In this document: piece after piece, positions 39,869 through 50,057 of the stretch
Layout: the number at the start of each line of letters is the position of its first letter
Position numbering within the stretch: the first letter of the stretch is position 1
Program-made: the position numbers and the translations under genes
Assembly (NCBI RefSeq): GCF_004335015.1
Contig: NZ_RQRU01000002.1
Coordinates: 372,001-436,000, forward strand
Source: Psychrobacter pygoscelis
GTDB taxonomy: Bacteria; Pseudomonadota; Gammaproteobacteria; Pseudomonadales; Moraxellaceae
DNA length: 64,000 nucleotides
Reading direction: 5' to 3'
The notes under the pieces: model-generated
Told to the model about the DNA's origin: nothing
Databases searched by the model: none
Seen by the model: only the letters and a program-made list of their open reading frames with translations

Positions 39869-39945
39869 TGACAATTTTTGTCAGCTACTGACATAATTTG
39901 TCAGCTAATGGACTGTTTGACCCAATAAGTTGACTATTTTTGTCA
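39869..39945. promoter_or_regulatory. Putative enhancer sites for a pilA activator (PilR-like)
   Basis: Three dyads of form TGACA-N5-TGTCA: 39869-39883 (perfect), 39889-39903 (perfect) and 39931-39945 (TGACT on the left arm). The first two centres are 20 bases apart and the third is 42 further on, about two and four helical turns. They lie 164-240 bases upstream of the -24 element, a normal place for sigma-54 activator sites. Pseudomonas PilR sites also contain TGTC. Confidence 0.6.
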
Positions 39946-39975
39946 TTATTATCAACATCTTTTGGGTGGCTATTA

Positions 39976-40002
39976 CGAAAAAGCCAGTCGATTGACTGGC
40001 TT
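39976..40002 (-). terminator. Terminator of the minor pilin operon
   Basis: Nine-base-pair stem AAGCCAGTC/GACTGGCTT with a four-base loop, T run on the minus strand. It lies about 30 bases after the last pilin stop. Confidence 0.85.
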
Positions 40003-40030
40003 AATTGTAATTGATGCTGTATTTAACAGA

Positions 40031-40480
40031 TTAGTTCCATTCGTCACCCCTACCGCAGGTAGAGACATTATTCACATTACGGCATTTCTTACCGCTAGCC
40101 TCTAAGCTTAATACGCCATCTCCAGCCATCTGCTGACCAGCGACAGGAGTCGCCGTCACTGTCCATGCCGACGTCAATGGATTGGGGGTAATAGTAACGG
40201 TATAAAGCGCCGAGCCTGATCGTGGATAGCTGCCTGTCAATCCTGTCGTGCTCACGCTCGCATAGCTACCAGCTGCTAGCTTTTTGCTCTCTATTTGGTT
40301 ACCAATATTTTGTAGCTCTGTCATCATATCAGTACGTTTTGATTTGATCGCATATCGCTGATAACTGGGCATGGCTATCGCTGCCAGTACGCCAATTATC
40401 GCCACGACTATCATAAGCTCTATCAAGGTGAAGCCTTGTTGCTTTACTAGCGTACGCTGTCTATAACTTATCATTACCAA
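40031..40480 (-). CDS. pilE: Minor pilin PilE-type (second)
   Basis: 149 residues. Leader cut after Gly16 ([22 protein letters not shown]), Glu5 of the mature form, then the PilE-like body [27 protein letters not shown] and a C-terminal Cys pair ([15 protein letters not shown]). A pseudopilin-like minor pilin that would sit in the initiation complex at the pilus tip. Overlaps the upstream gene by 7 bases, so translation is coupled. Last gene of the operon. Assigning PilE rather than ComP or FimU is by position and size. Confidence 0.82.
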   Translation of the reverse strand: MVMISYRQRTLVKQQGFTLIELMIVVAIIGVLAAIAMPSYQRYAIKSKRTDMMTELQNIGNQIESKKLAAGSYASVSTTGLTGSYPRSGSALYTVTITPNPLTSAWTVTATPVAGQQMAGDGVLSLEASGKKCRNVNNVSTCGRGDEWN

Positions 40481-41121
40481 TCCTCTGAGCTTGATCCACT
40501 GCCGCAGTTAGCAGATGCTATCGTTACGCTACTATCTGAGGTCATGCACTGGACACCAGTACTCGTTAGCATAATTCGTCTGGCACTACTCACTGAGCCG
40601 CCACTATTAGGTACAGCTAACATCTTCCAGCTTCTACCCGTAGCCGTATCTACATCTGTAGCTGTAGTCACTAGACTCTTGCTAGTATCTGTACCATCTA
40701 CTAGAGTTATATGATACTTAGCTGTACTGCTCGCCCCACGCTTTGGCGTAGGCACATTAATGATAGTAGTACCTGAGTCATAGCAGTAATTGCCAGTAGC
40801 GCATACATCATCACCACGCTCAGGGATAAAGCCTTTGTAAGTCAGTCTAGATGCGCGCCAACGCTCAAGCTGTAATTGTAGCTGCTTCATCTGCACCTGA
40901 GCTTCTTTTTCAGCATTGAGAATGACATAGCGCCGATAGGAAGGTATCGCAATAGCAGCCAATATCGCTATAATTATCACCACTATCATAAGCTCAAGAA
41001 GAGTGAAGCCTCGCTGTGTGGAGTTATCAACCCGGCAAGCTTGGCGCATCCAAACTTGTTTGAAGTCCAGATGTACTGCTAGGTATCGACCAAATTTACT
41101 TTTCATATTAGTTGGTTTCAT
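40474..41121 (-). CDS. Minor pilin PilE-type (first)
   Basis: 215 residues, with a leader cut after Gly38 ([22 protein letters not shown]); mature Glu5 present. The body has [23 protein letters not shown] and two Cys pairs. The 38-residue leader is long; Met6 or Met25 could be the true start and neither has a good ribosome site. The first Met overlaps the pilY1 stop by 14 bases. Tail SGSSSEDW is polar. It is a second PilE-like gene in series, which is unusual but seen in some Moraxellaceae. Confidence 0.78.
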   Translation of the reverse strand: MKPTNMKSKFGRYLAVHLDFKQVWMRQACRVDNSTQRGFTLLELMIVVIIIAILAAIAIPSYRRYVILNAEKEAQVQMKQLQLQLERWRASRLTYKGFIPERGDDVCATGNYCYDSGTTIINVPTPKRGASSTAKYHITLVDGTDTSKSLVTTATDVDTATGRSWKMLAVPNSGGSVSSARRIMLTSTGVQCMTSDSSVTIASANCGSGSSSEDW

Positions 41122-44100
41122 ACCATTTGGTAGGCTTCAGCATGAAGCGCTCGTTAAATATAATAGAGGCCATAGTCCCATCACCGCCAATCTGCGTGAT
41201 AGTATTCCTTGGATAGGCAGGATTAGTACCAGTAGCACTACTTGGATTAGCGCCTTTATTAGTGTCAGTACCATAATCCACACTGCTATCTACTCTTTGA
41301 CTGAAGGACTGAGTCCCTAAAAGTACCTTAGCTGTGGTATTGGTGCTATTAATCGCCCCTAGAGATAACTCTTGAATACCCTTTCCAGCCTTAAGAAATC
41401 CGCCTGTACCTGTAGTTGCCGTGTCATCCATACATACGCCATAAGGTAGGCAGTATAACTGCTGCTCCGACGAGCCTAAGACTTGAGCATCACAAGCGTT
41501 GGTCGATCCTGTATTAGCATTTGGGTCATAGACACTCATAAATAGATTGCTATCAATAACTCTATAGTCTCCAATAGCCTTAACATTTTTGACACCTTCA
41601 AAGCCTGCAAAACGGGTCAAGGGGTAATACCAACCATTCTTACTACCGTCTATTAGATTAGAGATCATAGTGACTTTTTTCTTACAGAGATCAGAATAAG
41701 TAAAGCTCCCATCTGCAGCGACAATTGCAGCACCCGAAGAGTTCTTCATAGGTGAGCAATACTTACCAAAAAGCGTACTATTCGTGCTTGCTACTGCAGA
41801 ATTTAAAGACTGTGGACTTAGCTTAACCAAGTCAGTTTCTGTCTTGTCTTCTATTGTCATATCTATATAAGCAGTAGACCCCGACTTCTTATCAAAGATA
41901 GTCGATTTGGTGATGTCAGTATCCATAATGCCATAGACTCTATTGGCATAGCTGTTGTTGTCACGCTGCTCCGCTAAGGGTGAGCTACGATCTCCTGAAG
42001 CAATATTTACCAGAGCAAATAGCTGATTATTATTGTCCTCATAAAAGCTAACTACCGGTCTATTATAGAATCGATAAGCTAAATGCTTTTTGTCCAGAGG
42101 TAGCTGTGCAGCTGAGTTAAGTAGGCGAACTACCCGAACCTGCTCAAAGTCTTCGTTTTCCTTATTAATAAAATCAGCTCGGAATAAGTTACCACCTAGA
42201 TCGGCAAAATATAAATGATCAAACAAGCCGTCATTATCACCATCGAGGGCTGTGACTCCGCCTACAATACTATGGTTTTCTGGATTGTCCCAGTGCCATT
42301 TTAACTGCCCCGTTTTAGCATCAGCAATATAGACAGAGCTTCCCTTGGTTCTCTTCGCTGCTGCACTAGGTGGGACAAACTCAGGGTTTTCATATTGCAT
42401 ATCATAGCCGCCACCAAAAGCAATAACATCTAATTTTTTTGTCGCTGATGACGTTGCATTGATACGTCCTAATGTCACTGTAGTCCAGATTTGACCAACA
42501 TTACTATAGTCATTACCAGCGGTAATTGTCTGAAGGGTGCCACTGGCGTTTCTATGTAGCACTGGATTACTATGGTTAAGGTCAGGTGTAATACTAAAGA
42601 GTACCTTCGGCGTATCTTTAACAGACAAATCTAAGGCATAGAGACCATTTCCGCCCATTCGGAAGCCGCCATAAGCCGCCATCGCCACATAGTTACTAGT
42701 ATTCACCAAGCTTGCATCAGCTGCTGTTGGCTTAAACAATGACACTTTACGTGTTTTGGTAGCTGAAGGACCAGACCCTGTGGTAGTAGCGCTATAGTTG
42801 TATTTTGCATCTACTAGCCAAGGAGCGTCTATACCAAATTTCAGGTCACCTACACTTTCTGCTACGAAAGCTTCAGGCTGTGTGCGAAACATCTCTTGCA
42901 ATACTAATGACCAAACTTCTTCTCCGGTCTCAGCGTTGGCCAGATGTAAGGCGCCATCCATTGAACCAAACAATAAATAGTCATCGCGACCATTGGGCAG
43001 AACTTTACCATTTTCATCGACATTGGCACTATAAGAGACTAGCGACGGTTTAGAATGTACTACCCCTCCCAAGACCCGTGTCTCATTGACTGGCACAAAA
43101 TCCTTCATATCTAGTCCAACAATCTCAGTAGTATCTGAGGTTTTGTAAGGAATGTTATACCCTAAGAAATTAAGCAAAATGCGCCGAGTTTTAAACTGTC
43201 CATAACTGGGGTTATTCTGGTAGAGATCATCTCGCAGCTTTGGGAAGCCCTCATTTGGATAGCCACTGCTATTGACACCGATCGCTACAAAGCCACTATC
43301 ACTATCTGAACCAGTATAATTCTCTACCAATACCTTTCGATTACTCGCTGGTGAGCTACTGTTTGGCGCTCGTAACCGCGCATAGAAACCACCGCTTTGT
43401 ACCGAGGCATTGCCACTGGCAGCCACAGGAGCTGGAGACCATAGATCAGCAGCACGGCCGTTAAGATTACCGTTAGCATTTAAAAATAATTGGTTGTTAT
43501 TTTTGCCATAAAGCGTACCATTCTTAGTATTGTACTTTTTTAAGTTCCCAGGCCAGACAACCAAATTATCTGCCACCTTAGGCTCAAGCATTGGTAAATA
43601 AGCATATGGTAGAGTGGTACTACTCTGATAAGGGTCTTCTGGAACACTAATGGTACCAGCAGGTAAGGTATTAATGTTCTCGTTTAACGACTGAATAAAG
43701 GTTGTGAGACTATTACTAATATCCTCTGAAGTCTGCGTATAAAAGAATCCCCCATTACCATAGTCCTTCCCGCCCCATTTACAAGCATTTTTCGCATCTA
43801 GATTGGGAGCTAAATCACAATTATAGTTGCCATCAGCATCTTGAGGTATACCAGCAAAAGAAGAACCAAACCCTGATACTGCCGTTTTTATACTAATACC
43901 GGCTGGATTGTCATTTGCGTTATATAGCTTCTTGGCATACTCACCAATATATTCCCAACCACCTGTCTCACCATCAAAGATATTTGCCTGAAGCTCTGGG
44001 GAAGTTAAGCCACCACTAGGAGGTGTCCTGCCAAAGTTACCTTTAGTGGGTCCTAAAGATAGATTCATGATAGTACTAGCAATATTAGGCTTAGTCGAGT

Positions 44101-45637
44101 TAGGAGCGCCATCTGTTAAGAAAAATATCCCATTACCATCACACTGCCCATCAGTAGCGACTTGTCGGTAACGGTTGCCATTTTTAGCCGCCTCTACAGA
44201 ATAGTCGAACCCCCCTTTAAGATTATCTTGATTGTTAGTCTTCATGGAAAAGGGACTACTACGATAGACAAACAGACCCTTACCATTACCTCTTGACACA
44301 TTTCTTGCGGTACGTGGGTGCGACCAAACTTTACCCGTCACAGGCTCAATGTCTAATGGCTCATAAGGAAGCTTCTTCCAACCTCCAAATCGCCAACCAG
44401 CAGGAAGGTTGTTAAATGCAGCCCAAACATTTTCAATATTACGATAGATTGGGGCATTAGGATATGTTACCAATTCCCCTTTCTCATTATAGACTCGAGT
44501 GGGACCATCACTACCGCTAGTATTTGACCCTGAAACATAGCCTGTAGAGTTAGTAATTACTGGCCAAGAATTATCACATTGAACCACATTGCCCGATCTA
44601 CCTAGTGCATTAGTCCTGCTACTATTATCGGACTCTACACAAACCCAATAGGTTTGGCGCCCTTGAGGGTCACGCAGAATAGCATAACCATCATAGACTA
44701 GATCCACTGTGTTTGAACGACCGAAATCGGCAAAAATACTCCCTGTGGTAGTGCCCAACATGGCAGCGCCAGCCTCTGCATAGGCCTGAGTAGTTGGAGT
44801 ACCCCCTGAAGCCTTGTACTCATTAGGCTGATTCCAACTAGAGACATAACGAAGTGAGTTGGGTGTGCCATCTTCATTAGTAAATGCATCTACGGACTTA
44901 AAGCTATTCAACGCCTGCGCTAGCTTATACCTATGAGCAGGTTGTAGTGCAGCTGCTTCAACCAATATGCTTCCTGAATGACTGTCTACTAAATAGTTGT
45001 CTGAAGCTCCTATTTTGTATGGTGTTCTAGCGGAAAAATGCCCCAACCCCATAACGATATCGTTACTCAAGCTACTATCAGCTAACAAAGGAATCATGGC
45101 ATCTTTTAATCGCGACAGTCGATCATAAATAACCTCAGCTGAGGCCCTATCTCTGACGACTGCACCACTGCTATTAAGATATTCACCAGCACTATTCTTG
45201 TTATAACAGCCCCTTAAATAGTAATTTACAGAGCTGCCATTAATAGTGACGCTCTTTAATTCGGCTGGAGCGTCATAGTACCACTCATCAATAGCATCAT
45301 TTGGATTTCTACCATTCCCCGATATCTCACGATTGGCTTTCCGAGCGCACAGAGGGGTATCAACATCTCCTGGACTACCGTACTGATTATCTTTAGGTAA
45401 CACTAATGAGCTAATACCCATCGATCCTGACGTATCAATCATCATCATCAGATTAGTTTTGGCAGTAGCCGCAGGCTGATAAATAGACAAGTCTCCAATA
45501 TTTTCCTTACTACTTGCTGTTTGTACTCCTAAAGAAAGGATAGAAATTACAGCAGTGCTTAAGACAGTCAATTTCGGCGCAGACTTATGCACAGCGACCT
45601 TATCCACCTGTGAGACTGATTTAAGATTATTTTTCAT
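41108..45637 (-). CDS. pilY1: Type IV pilus tip adhesin PilY1
   Basis: 1,509 residues; binds surfaces and calcium and regulates retraction. N-terminal signal or anchor ([19 protein letters not shown]), then a von Willebrand A-type region with a MIDAS motif DTSGS (68-72) and further vWA sequence. The C-terminal half is a PilY1 beta-propeller with a calcium loop DGDNDGLFD (1132-1140) near GGVTALDGD and YFADLGGN. Length exceeds the roughly 1,160 of Pseudomonas. AAGG lies 7 bases before the ATG. It is placed between pilX and the two PilE genes, as in other PilVWXY1E operons. Confidence 0.94.
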   Translation of the reverse strand: MKNNLKSVSQVDKVAVHKSAPKLTVLSTAVISILSLGVQTASSKENIGDLSIYQPAATAKTNLMMMIDTSGSMGISSLVLPKDNQYGSPGDVDTPLCARKANREISGNGRNPNDAIDEWYYDAPAELKSVTINGSSVNYYLRGCYNKNSAGEYLNSSGAVVRDRASAEVIYDRLSRLKDAMIPLLADSSLSNDIVMGLGHFSARTPYKIGASDNYLVDSHSGSILVEAAALQPAHRYKLAQALNSFKSVDAFTNEDGTPNSLRYVSSWNQPNEYKASGGTPTTQAYAEAGAAMLGTTTGSIFADFGRSNTVDLVYDGYAILRDPQGRQTYWVCVESDNSSRTNALGRSGNVVQCDNSWPVITNSTGYVSGSNTSGSDGPTRVYNEKGELVTYPNAPIYRNIENVWAAFNNLPAGWRFGGWKKLPYEPLDIEPVTGKVWSHPRTARNVSRGNGKGLFVYRSSPFSMKTNNQDNLKGGFDYSVEAAKNGNRYRQVATDGQCDGNGIFFLTDGAPNSTKPNIASTIMNLSLGPTKGNFGRTPPSGGLTSPELQANIFDGETGGWEYIGEYAKKLYNANDNPAGISIKTAVSGFGSSFAGIPQDADGNYNCDLAPNLDAKNACKWGGKDYGNGGFFYTQTSEDISNSLTTFIQSLNENINTLPAGTISVPEDPYQSSTTLPYAYLPMLEPKVADNLVVWPGNLKKYNTKNGTLYGKNNNQLFLNANGNLNGRAADLWSPAPVAASGNASVQSGGFYARLRAPNSSSPASNRKVLVENYTGSDSDSGFVAIGVNSSGYPNEGFPKLRDDLYQNNPSYGQFKTRRILLNFLGYNIPYKTSDTTEIVGLDMKDFVPVNETRVLGGVVHSKPSLVSYSANVDENGKVLPNGRDDYLLFGSMDGALHLANAETGEEVWSLVLQEMFRTQPEAFVAESVGDLKFGIDAPWLVDAKYNYSATTTGSGPSATKTRKVSLFKPTAADASLVNTSNYVAMAAYGGFRMGGNGLYALDLSVKDTPKVLFSITPDLNHSNPVLHRNASGTLQTITAGNDYSNVGQIWTTVTLGRINATSSATKKLDVIAFGGGYDMQYENPEFVPPSAAAKRTKGSSVYIADAKTGQLKWHWDNPENHSIVGGVTALDGDNDGLFDHLYFADLGGNLFRADFINKENEDFEQVRVVRLLNSAAQLPLDKKHLAYRFYNRPVVSFYEDNNNQLFALVNIASGDRSSPLAEQRDNNSYANRVYGIMDTDITKSTIFDKKSGSTAYIDMTIEDKTETDLVKLSPQSLNSAVASTNSTLFGKYCSPMKNSSGAAIVAADGSFTYSDLCKKKVTMISNLIDGSKNGWYYPLTRFAGFEGVKNVKAIGDYRVIDSNLFMSVYDPNANTGSTNACDAQVLGSSEQQLYCLPYGVCMDDTATTGTGGFLKAGKGIQELSLGAINSTNTTAKVLLGTQSFSQRVDSSVDYGTDTNKGANPSSATGTNPAYPRNTITQIGGDGTMASIIFNERFMLKPTKWYETN

Positions 45638-45723
45638 TAGTTTGCCTTATCTTTAAGATTCAAACCCATTCGTCATCTAGGCTACTTAACTAAACACTGA
45701 ATATGCAATTAATAGCTTGCCTA

Positions 45724-46539
45724 TTAAGAGCTCGAGCATAAATTGTTTGTAGAGCCAACTGTCTTACCACCAAATAGACGACAGTATTCAGAGCGTTGGA
45801 GGTTTTCGACAACGATAGTTTCTACCAATGTCTTACTAGGGATGCCATTATTTGCCATACACTGACTGACACTATCTGTACTAGAGGAGGCATCTTTTTG
45901 AAAACAAGCTCTAACTTGTGAGGTGCTGCTATTACCATATGCAGGAAGTACTGCCGTTGAATAAACCTCGAACTTAAGCTTAGTAGCGTTATTCTGCGCA
46001 CTGTCATTACCTAAAGCATATTGAGAAAACCGTCGTCCATCAATATCAGGAATATTCTTGATCATTACTTGAGTCATGGTAGTCTGGCGAGCACTGGTAT
46101 AGTCATCAGCATTTTGTGGGTCACAATACCCTGTCGTATTGTTGACAAGCTTCCCAGTACCACGCCTTACTACTGCATTATCTATGTTAAAAAATCTACT
46201 GCGCGGTCGATAACAAAAGTCAATAATATCGCCTCTATTATCCTCATCCAAAACGTAGCGCCCTATGATACCCGTACGACTCATAATCTGTAGATAAGTC
46301 TCTGAGTCAGGTGGGCCATTAATTGCTCGTTCAATTTTGCTGTTAGCTCTGTCTGCTGCTTGGATTAATACTGTATCGATTTGATCACTAGTAGCAAGCT
46401 TTAGATCGGTGCTACTGTTACGTACCGCAACGACCCCTATGACCGTGATTAGGATCAAAAATAGTAGAACCACAATCAATACTGCGCCGCGTTGAGCCGA
46501 GGGCAATGAAGATGTGAATGACTGAGGGATCGATTTCAT
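45724..46539 (-). CDS. pilX: Minor pilin assembly protein PilX
   Basis: 271 residues from Met9 of the longer frame, which has AAGGA 10 bases upstream. The N-terminal helix RGAVLIVVLLFLILITVIGVV lacks the GFTLxE form, as is usual for PilX. The remainder is Ser/Asn-rich with a PilX-like end (IVVENLQRSEYCRLFGG). Part of the minor-pilin priming complex. Two Cys pairs may form disulfides. Next in order after pilW, 61 bases past its stop (37 if the longer frame is used). Confidence 0.8.
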   Translation of the reverse strand: MKSIPQSFTSSLPSAQRGAVLIVVLLFLILITVIGVVAVRNSSTDLKLATSDQIDTVLIQAADRANSKIERAINGPPDSETYLQIMSRTGIIGRYVLDEDNRGDIIDFCYRPRSRFFNIDNAVVRRGTGKLVNNTTGYCDPQNADDYTSARQTTMTQVMIKNIPDIDGRRFSQYALGNDSAQNNATKLKFEVYSTAVLPAYGNSSTSQVRACFQKDASSSTDSVSQCMANNGIPSKTLVETIVVENLQRSEYCRLFGGKTVGSTNNLCSSS

Positions 46540-46600
46540 GATCGGCTGATCCTTATAAGGCATTAAGTATGAGACACTCTCAATCGCTAACTATTAAACA

Positions 46601-47767
46601 CTACTGACTACTTCCAGCATCATCGCCAACACTACCACCACTTCCAGTGTTACCGCTACTTGCGGCGCTGCTACTGCTACTTGCGGCACTGCTACCGCTG
46701 CTAGTAGCACTGTCTATCACACGTACCACCCTTGCATTGCGTAGCAAGACAGTGGACTCATAGACCCGTCGTAGATATTTTGGTGCATTAGCCTGAGCCT
46801 TTAGGGACTGGTCGCTACCCAGTATTTTGAAAGTATTACTACTATCTTCAGGACTATTGGCAGTACTTCGTGCCAGTATGGCAAAGCGAACACTGGTAAT
46901 GTACGGCTTCTGCCCTGACAAACCCATATAATCCTTTACAGTCATTTCAGCGTGCTCATACGTCGGTGTTCCTGTACTAGGTACTAGTCTTTGCACACCT
47001 AGACGGATATTAAACTGATCGACGTTTTCGATAAGAACAGCAGACCTGTTACGCGATGTTTCGCCGAAATTCGTGAGTGTCCCTGCCTCAATTCGACCAG
47101 CGTCACAGACTAAATTTAAGTTTTTTCTTGCAGCATTAGTAGCTGTACCTTCTTTAAGATAATAACGCTCAATGACTCGATCATCGACTGCCACCTCAGT
47201 ACCCTCACAATCAAACAAACGCTCATTAGTTGCATTGACATATTGAATGGTCAACTGATCGCTGGGCACAGAAGTGTTAGTTAGAGTACCATTCCAACGG
47301 TTTCTGCCTTCAGTAGCCATATCATTACTACGGGTTAAATAACCATTTTTTAAACCGTTAGTGATAGCCACATTGACATTAGTAGCAGTTGCATCCCCTG
47401 CTGTTAGTACTATACCACCTTGAGGGGTCGTATCATTAATCTCGCGACCTTCATTACCAAGGTTTGCCAAGCGTAGCTTTCGGGTTATTGCTTGTACTCC
47501 GAATATAGCTTTATCTTGAATATCGGAGCCACCTGCTTGGATACGATCGACACGCTGACTGGTGATAAACACTTGAATAACAGCAGCAGATATCAATAGT
47601 CCTAACACTAGCGACACCATAAGCTCTACTAAGGTAAAACCTTGCTGTCTTAGACGATAGCTTGGAGATATTAATTGTAGTGGCTCTGAATTAACAACCA
47701 AATTCTTTTTCTCACTAAATGCTTTATCACTTAGTTTGGACTGTGCTCTTGGGTATATTTTACTCAT
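46601..47767 (-). CDS. pilW: Minor pilin PilW with serine-rich tail
   Basis: 388 residues. Prepilin site after Gly43 (RQQGFTLVELMVSLVLGLLISA), a long leader of 43 residues. The body matches PilW (RVDRIQAGGSDIQDKAIFGVQAITRKLRLA). The C terminus is a Ser/Gly/Ala-rich tail made partly from a 21-base tandem repeat. GAGG lies about 9 bases before the ATG. One base separates it from the pilV stop. A component of the tip complex with PilV, PilX and PilY1. Confidence 0.88.
   Translation of the reverse strand: MSKIYPRAQSKLSDKAFSEKKNLVVNSEPLQLISPSYRLRQQGFTLVELMVSLVLGLLISAAVIQVFITSQRVDRIQAGGSDIQDKAIFGVQAITRKLRLANLGNEGREINDTTPQGGIVLTAGDATATNVNVAITNGLKNGYLTRSNDMATEGRNRWNGTLTNTSVPSDQLTIQYVNATNERLFDCEGTEVAVDDRVIERYYLKEGTATNAARKNLNLVCDAGRIEAGTLTNFGETSRNRSAVLIENVDQFNIRLGVQRLVPSTGTPTYEHAEMTVKDYMGLSGQKPYITSVRFAILARSTANSPEDSSNTFKILGSDQSLKAQANAPKYLRRVYESTVLLRNARVVRVIDSATSSGSSAASSSSSAASSGNTGSGGSVGDDAGSSQ
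46655..46696. repeat. 21-base tandem repeat inside pilW
   Basis: Two copies of a 21-base unit starting GCTACTTGCGGC on the plus strand, differing at two positions (including G/A at unit position 13), and continuing into related GCTGCTAG sequence. Repeats encode the Ser-Ala part of the PilW tail. The unit length keeps the frame, so copy change alters tail length only. Confidence 0.7.
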
Positions 47768-47768
47768 T

Positions 47769-48287
47769 TTAATAAGCCTCTACTATTACGCAAGAAGCTT
47801 TAGTATTGTACATTCCAGAAGTTGTGGCACAGTCATTATCCTCGCTACCGAAAGCAGCATTAGTATCATTCCACGCTGCAATCACACATTTCACTTCGGC
47901 AAAGCCATCAGTGTTTGGACAATCAGCTATACCCAACTTTACCCCAGAAGCCATAGCAGCATTTTTAGCTATTATTGCTTCTTTTGTTGCTATCTCCGCT
48001 GGAGTACATTTATTAGCATCTTCAAAGTTGCTACAAGTTTTACTAGCTGTCGTACTACTACCATTGATTACAGTCTGATAAGTTGCTAATTGCTCTGTAT
48101 TATCCCGCATGCTCTCAGACAGCCCTCTTACAATACTCATCGCTTGTGTACGTACTAGACTCTCATCTGTAGCCTTAACAGCACGCAATTGTAAAGCACT
48201 AAAGCCTAAGACTGCGACTGCAAGAAGTAATACCGCCACCATCACTTCTACTAGCCCTACGCCAACTTGGTTATTAGCCTGATTCAT
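47769..48287 (-). CDS. pilV: Minor pilin PilV
   Basis: 172 residues with a short leader and the PilV form QVGVGLVEVMVAVLLLAVAVLG, cut likely after Gly9, placing Glu14 at mature position 5. Then ALQLRAVKATDESLVRTQAMSIVRGLSESMRDN, typical of PilV. AGGA lies 8 bases upstream. It overlaps the fimT stop by 4 bases (ATGA) and ends one base before pilW, so translation is coupled through the set. Confidence 0.88.
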   Translation of the reverse strand: MNQANNQVGVGLVEVMVAVLLLAVAVLGFSALQLRAVKATDESLVRTQAMSIVRGLSESMRDNTEQLATYQTVINGSSTTASKTCSNFEDANKCTPAEIATKEAIIAKNAAMASGVKLGIADCPNTDGFAEVKCVIAAWNDTNAAFGSEDNDCATTSGMYNTKASCVIVEAY

Positions 48288-48814
48288 GGACAGCTTCCTG
48301 CGGTCTGGGTACTAATGTTTGCAATAGCATTAACAGTAATTTGCTTGGGGGTAACATTAGTATTAGTATCACAAAGAGTATAAGTCACTGTATTTGCGGT
48401 ATTAGCAGCATTAGTGCTCTTAAAATCCACCCGTTGATTGGGGGTAAACGTTATCTCAGTCTGAGCTACTGGAGCAATTTTGACACTACTAGCACTGTTA
48501 AGCTGGTACTCAACGATTTCATTACTACCGTCTTTCACCGTAATAGTCTTGTCAGACGAATCAATTTCCATAATTATATTGCGGCGACGAATAGCACTCT
48601 CTGACTTAGCCTGCTTAAGTGCAGTCGCTAATATCGAAGTGCTATTATTAACCCGCTGTGAGGCAATCTGTTGACTGATATTAGGCGCCGCCATACTAAC
48701 AATAACACCCAGTACCGCTATCGTGACCATCAGTTCAACTAACGTGAAGCCACGTTGCTGGGCGCTCGCAGGTTTCGGTCGGTGACAAGTAACCACAATA
48801 AATATCTCACGCAT
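48284..48814 (-). CDS. fimT: Minor pilin FimT/FimU (GspH-type)
   Basis: 177 residues from the ATG used here. Prepilin site after Gly22 (QQRGFTLVELMVTIAVLGVIVS), then the GspH/FimT pattern APNISQQIASQRVNNSTSILATALKQAKSESAIRR. FimT has been linked to DNA binding in natural transformation; I cannot tell FimT from FimU here. The longer frame begins at a TTG with no proper spacing; the ATG also lacks a ribosome site. First gene of the operon, so the promoter lies to its right. Confidence 0.8.
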   Translation of the reverse strand: MREIFIVVTCHRPKPASAQQRGFTLVELMVTIAVLGVIVSMAAPNISQQIASQRVNNSTSILATALKQAKSESAIRRRNIIMEIDSSDKTITVKDGSNEIVEYQLNSASSVKIAPVAQTEITFTPNQRVDFKSTNAANTANTVTYTLCDTNTNVTPKQITVNAIANISTQTAGSCP

Positions 48815-49219
48815 TAATAATAGAATTATCAAGTCAGGCAAGCCTAGTGATATCAACCTTGCTGATGTGACTTTTTGCTAACGACTCAAAATTAATGACT
48901 ACTAATTATTAATCTTTAATTAGTTCATTTCATTAAGTCTAGTGAATCACAGCCTGTATTGAATTAACAGATTAACTTTGAAGACTATCATCCACTATTT
49001 TAGTTATCTTAGAAGCAATAGATACTTTAAAAGGCTGATTTATCACTATAAACAGCAATATCTATTCCAAAATACCTTCAGGGGTAGCTTTAGGAGGCCA
49101 ATTATAGAAGGACTCAGTCTCAAAATTAAACTTAACGTTAATAAGTGTCACCTTACTTTGTGATTAAAGATTTCGCTATCAACCACTTAGCCAGATGTTT
49201 AGTATACACAATATTAACA
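48815..49219. other. Region upstream of the minor pilin operon
   Basis: About 400 bases between comF and fimT. No sigma-54 motif with correct spacing was found. A 61-codon plus-strand frame in the middle has no homology I can recognise and is not called. Confidence 0.4.
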
Positions 49220-49948
49220 TTATTTCACTGGATTACCATGGGCAAGTGCATAAGCGGAGAGTTGATGGTGGTGTCCAGTACTCAGTAGAGTCTGAGCTAA
49301 GGATTTCAGACTCGCGCCCGTTGTCGCTACGTCGTCAAATAATAGAAGATGAGCGTTCGGTGGTGATTGAATAACATCAAAGGCGGTATCAAGATTGGCA
49401 AGGCGTTCAGCTCGGCTAAGTCCTTGCTGACTGACGGTATTATCGACCCTTACCGCCCCTTGCCAAATAGGTATCTGCCAGTGCCGGGAGAGATAATGCG
49501 TGAGGATAGTCACCGGATCGAAGCCGCGACGTCGCAGCCGCTGTACTGTCGTCGGCATGGGCACAATGACACTATTGCGCCCATGACAACCTTTCGGCCG
49601 AGGGATTTGCCGTAAGGCGTGGACCAAAAAAGGCAATTTGGTCATATCCTCTCGATGTTTAAAGGCAGTGATTGCCTGTTGGATTGGATAGATATAGTAA
49701 GCAGCGGACTGAATAACAAGAGTATGCGCAGGAGCAATATCAATTGTAAAGGCAGGCGGTAACCAAGTGATCGCTTGGTGACATTGATGACAAAGTAACC
49801 TACTGGCTACAGAGCCATCCAACTGACTAGCGGAATTTATCTGGTCAGTTAGATGAGGATAATCAGTAGTATGTAGATGGCATAGATAACACGACCGCAA
49901 ATGATCAGCCAGCCATATTCCTAGTCGGTAGGGAGGCCAGCGGCTCAC
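49220..49948 (-). CDS. comF: ComF family phosphoribosyltransferase-like protein
   Basis: 242 residues. N-terminal zinc-ribbon cysteines Cys20/23 (CYLCH) and Cys53/56 (CHQCH), then a PRTase domain with the PRPP-binding loop LFDDVATTGAS (203-213). Family members (ComF, GntX) act in natural transformation or nucleotide use; ComF helps handling of incoming single-stranded DNA. GTG start with GAAGGA 5 bases upstream. It sits immediately upstream of the pilin operon in the same direction, which suits a DNA-uptake role. Confidence 0.88.
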   Translation of the reverse strand: MSRWPPYRLGIWLADHLRSCYLCHLHTTDYPHLTDQINSASQLDGSVASRLLCHQCHQAITWLPPAFTIDIAPAHTLVIQSAAYYIYPIQQAITAFKHREDMTKLPFLVHALRQIPRPKGCHGRNSVIVPMPTTVQRLRRRGFDPVTILTHYLSRHWQIPIWQGAVRVDNTVSQQGLSRAERLANLDTAFDVIQSPPNAHLLLFDDVATTGASLKSLAQTLLSTGHHHQLSAYALAHGNPVK

Positions 49949-50057
49949 TGTAGTCCTTCGCGTTGTAGTGTTATCATGACTATTGTTACTGTCGCCTTAT
50001 ATTGTCAATCATCTTATACTGTCGGCGCTGGTTTTCATATTGCTCAATTCTTTCTAG

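Noticed and set aside
48978-49163. 61-codon plus-strand frame upstream of the pilin operon
   Set aside because: No homology I can recognise and no good ribosome site; it faces opposite to every neighbour.
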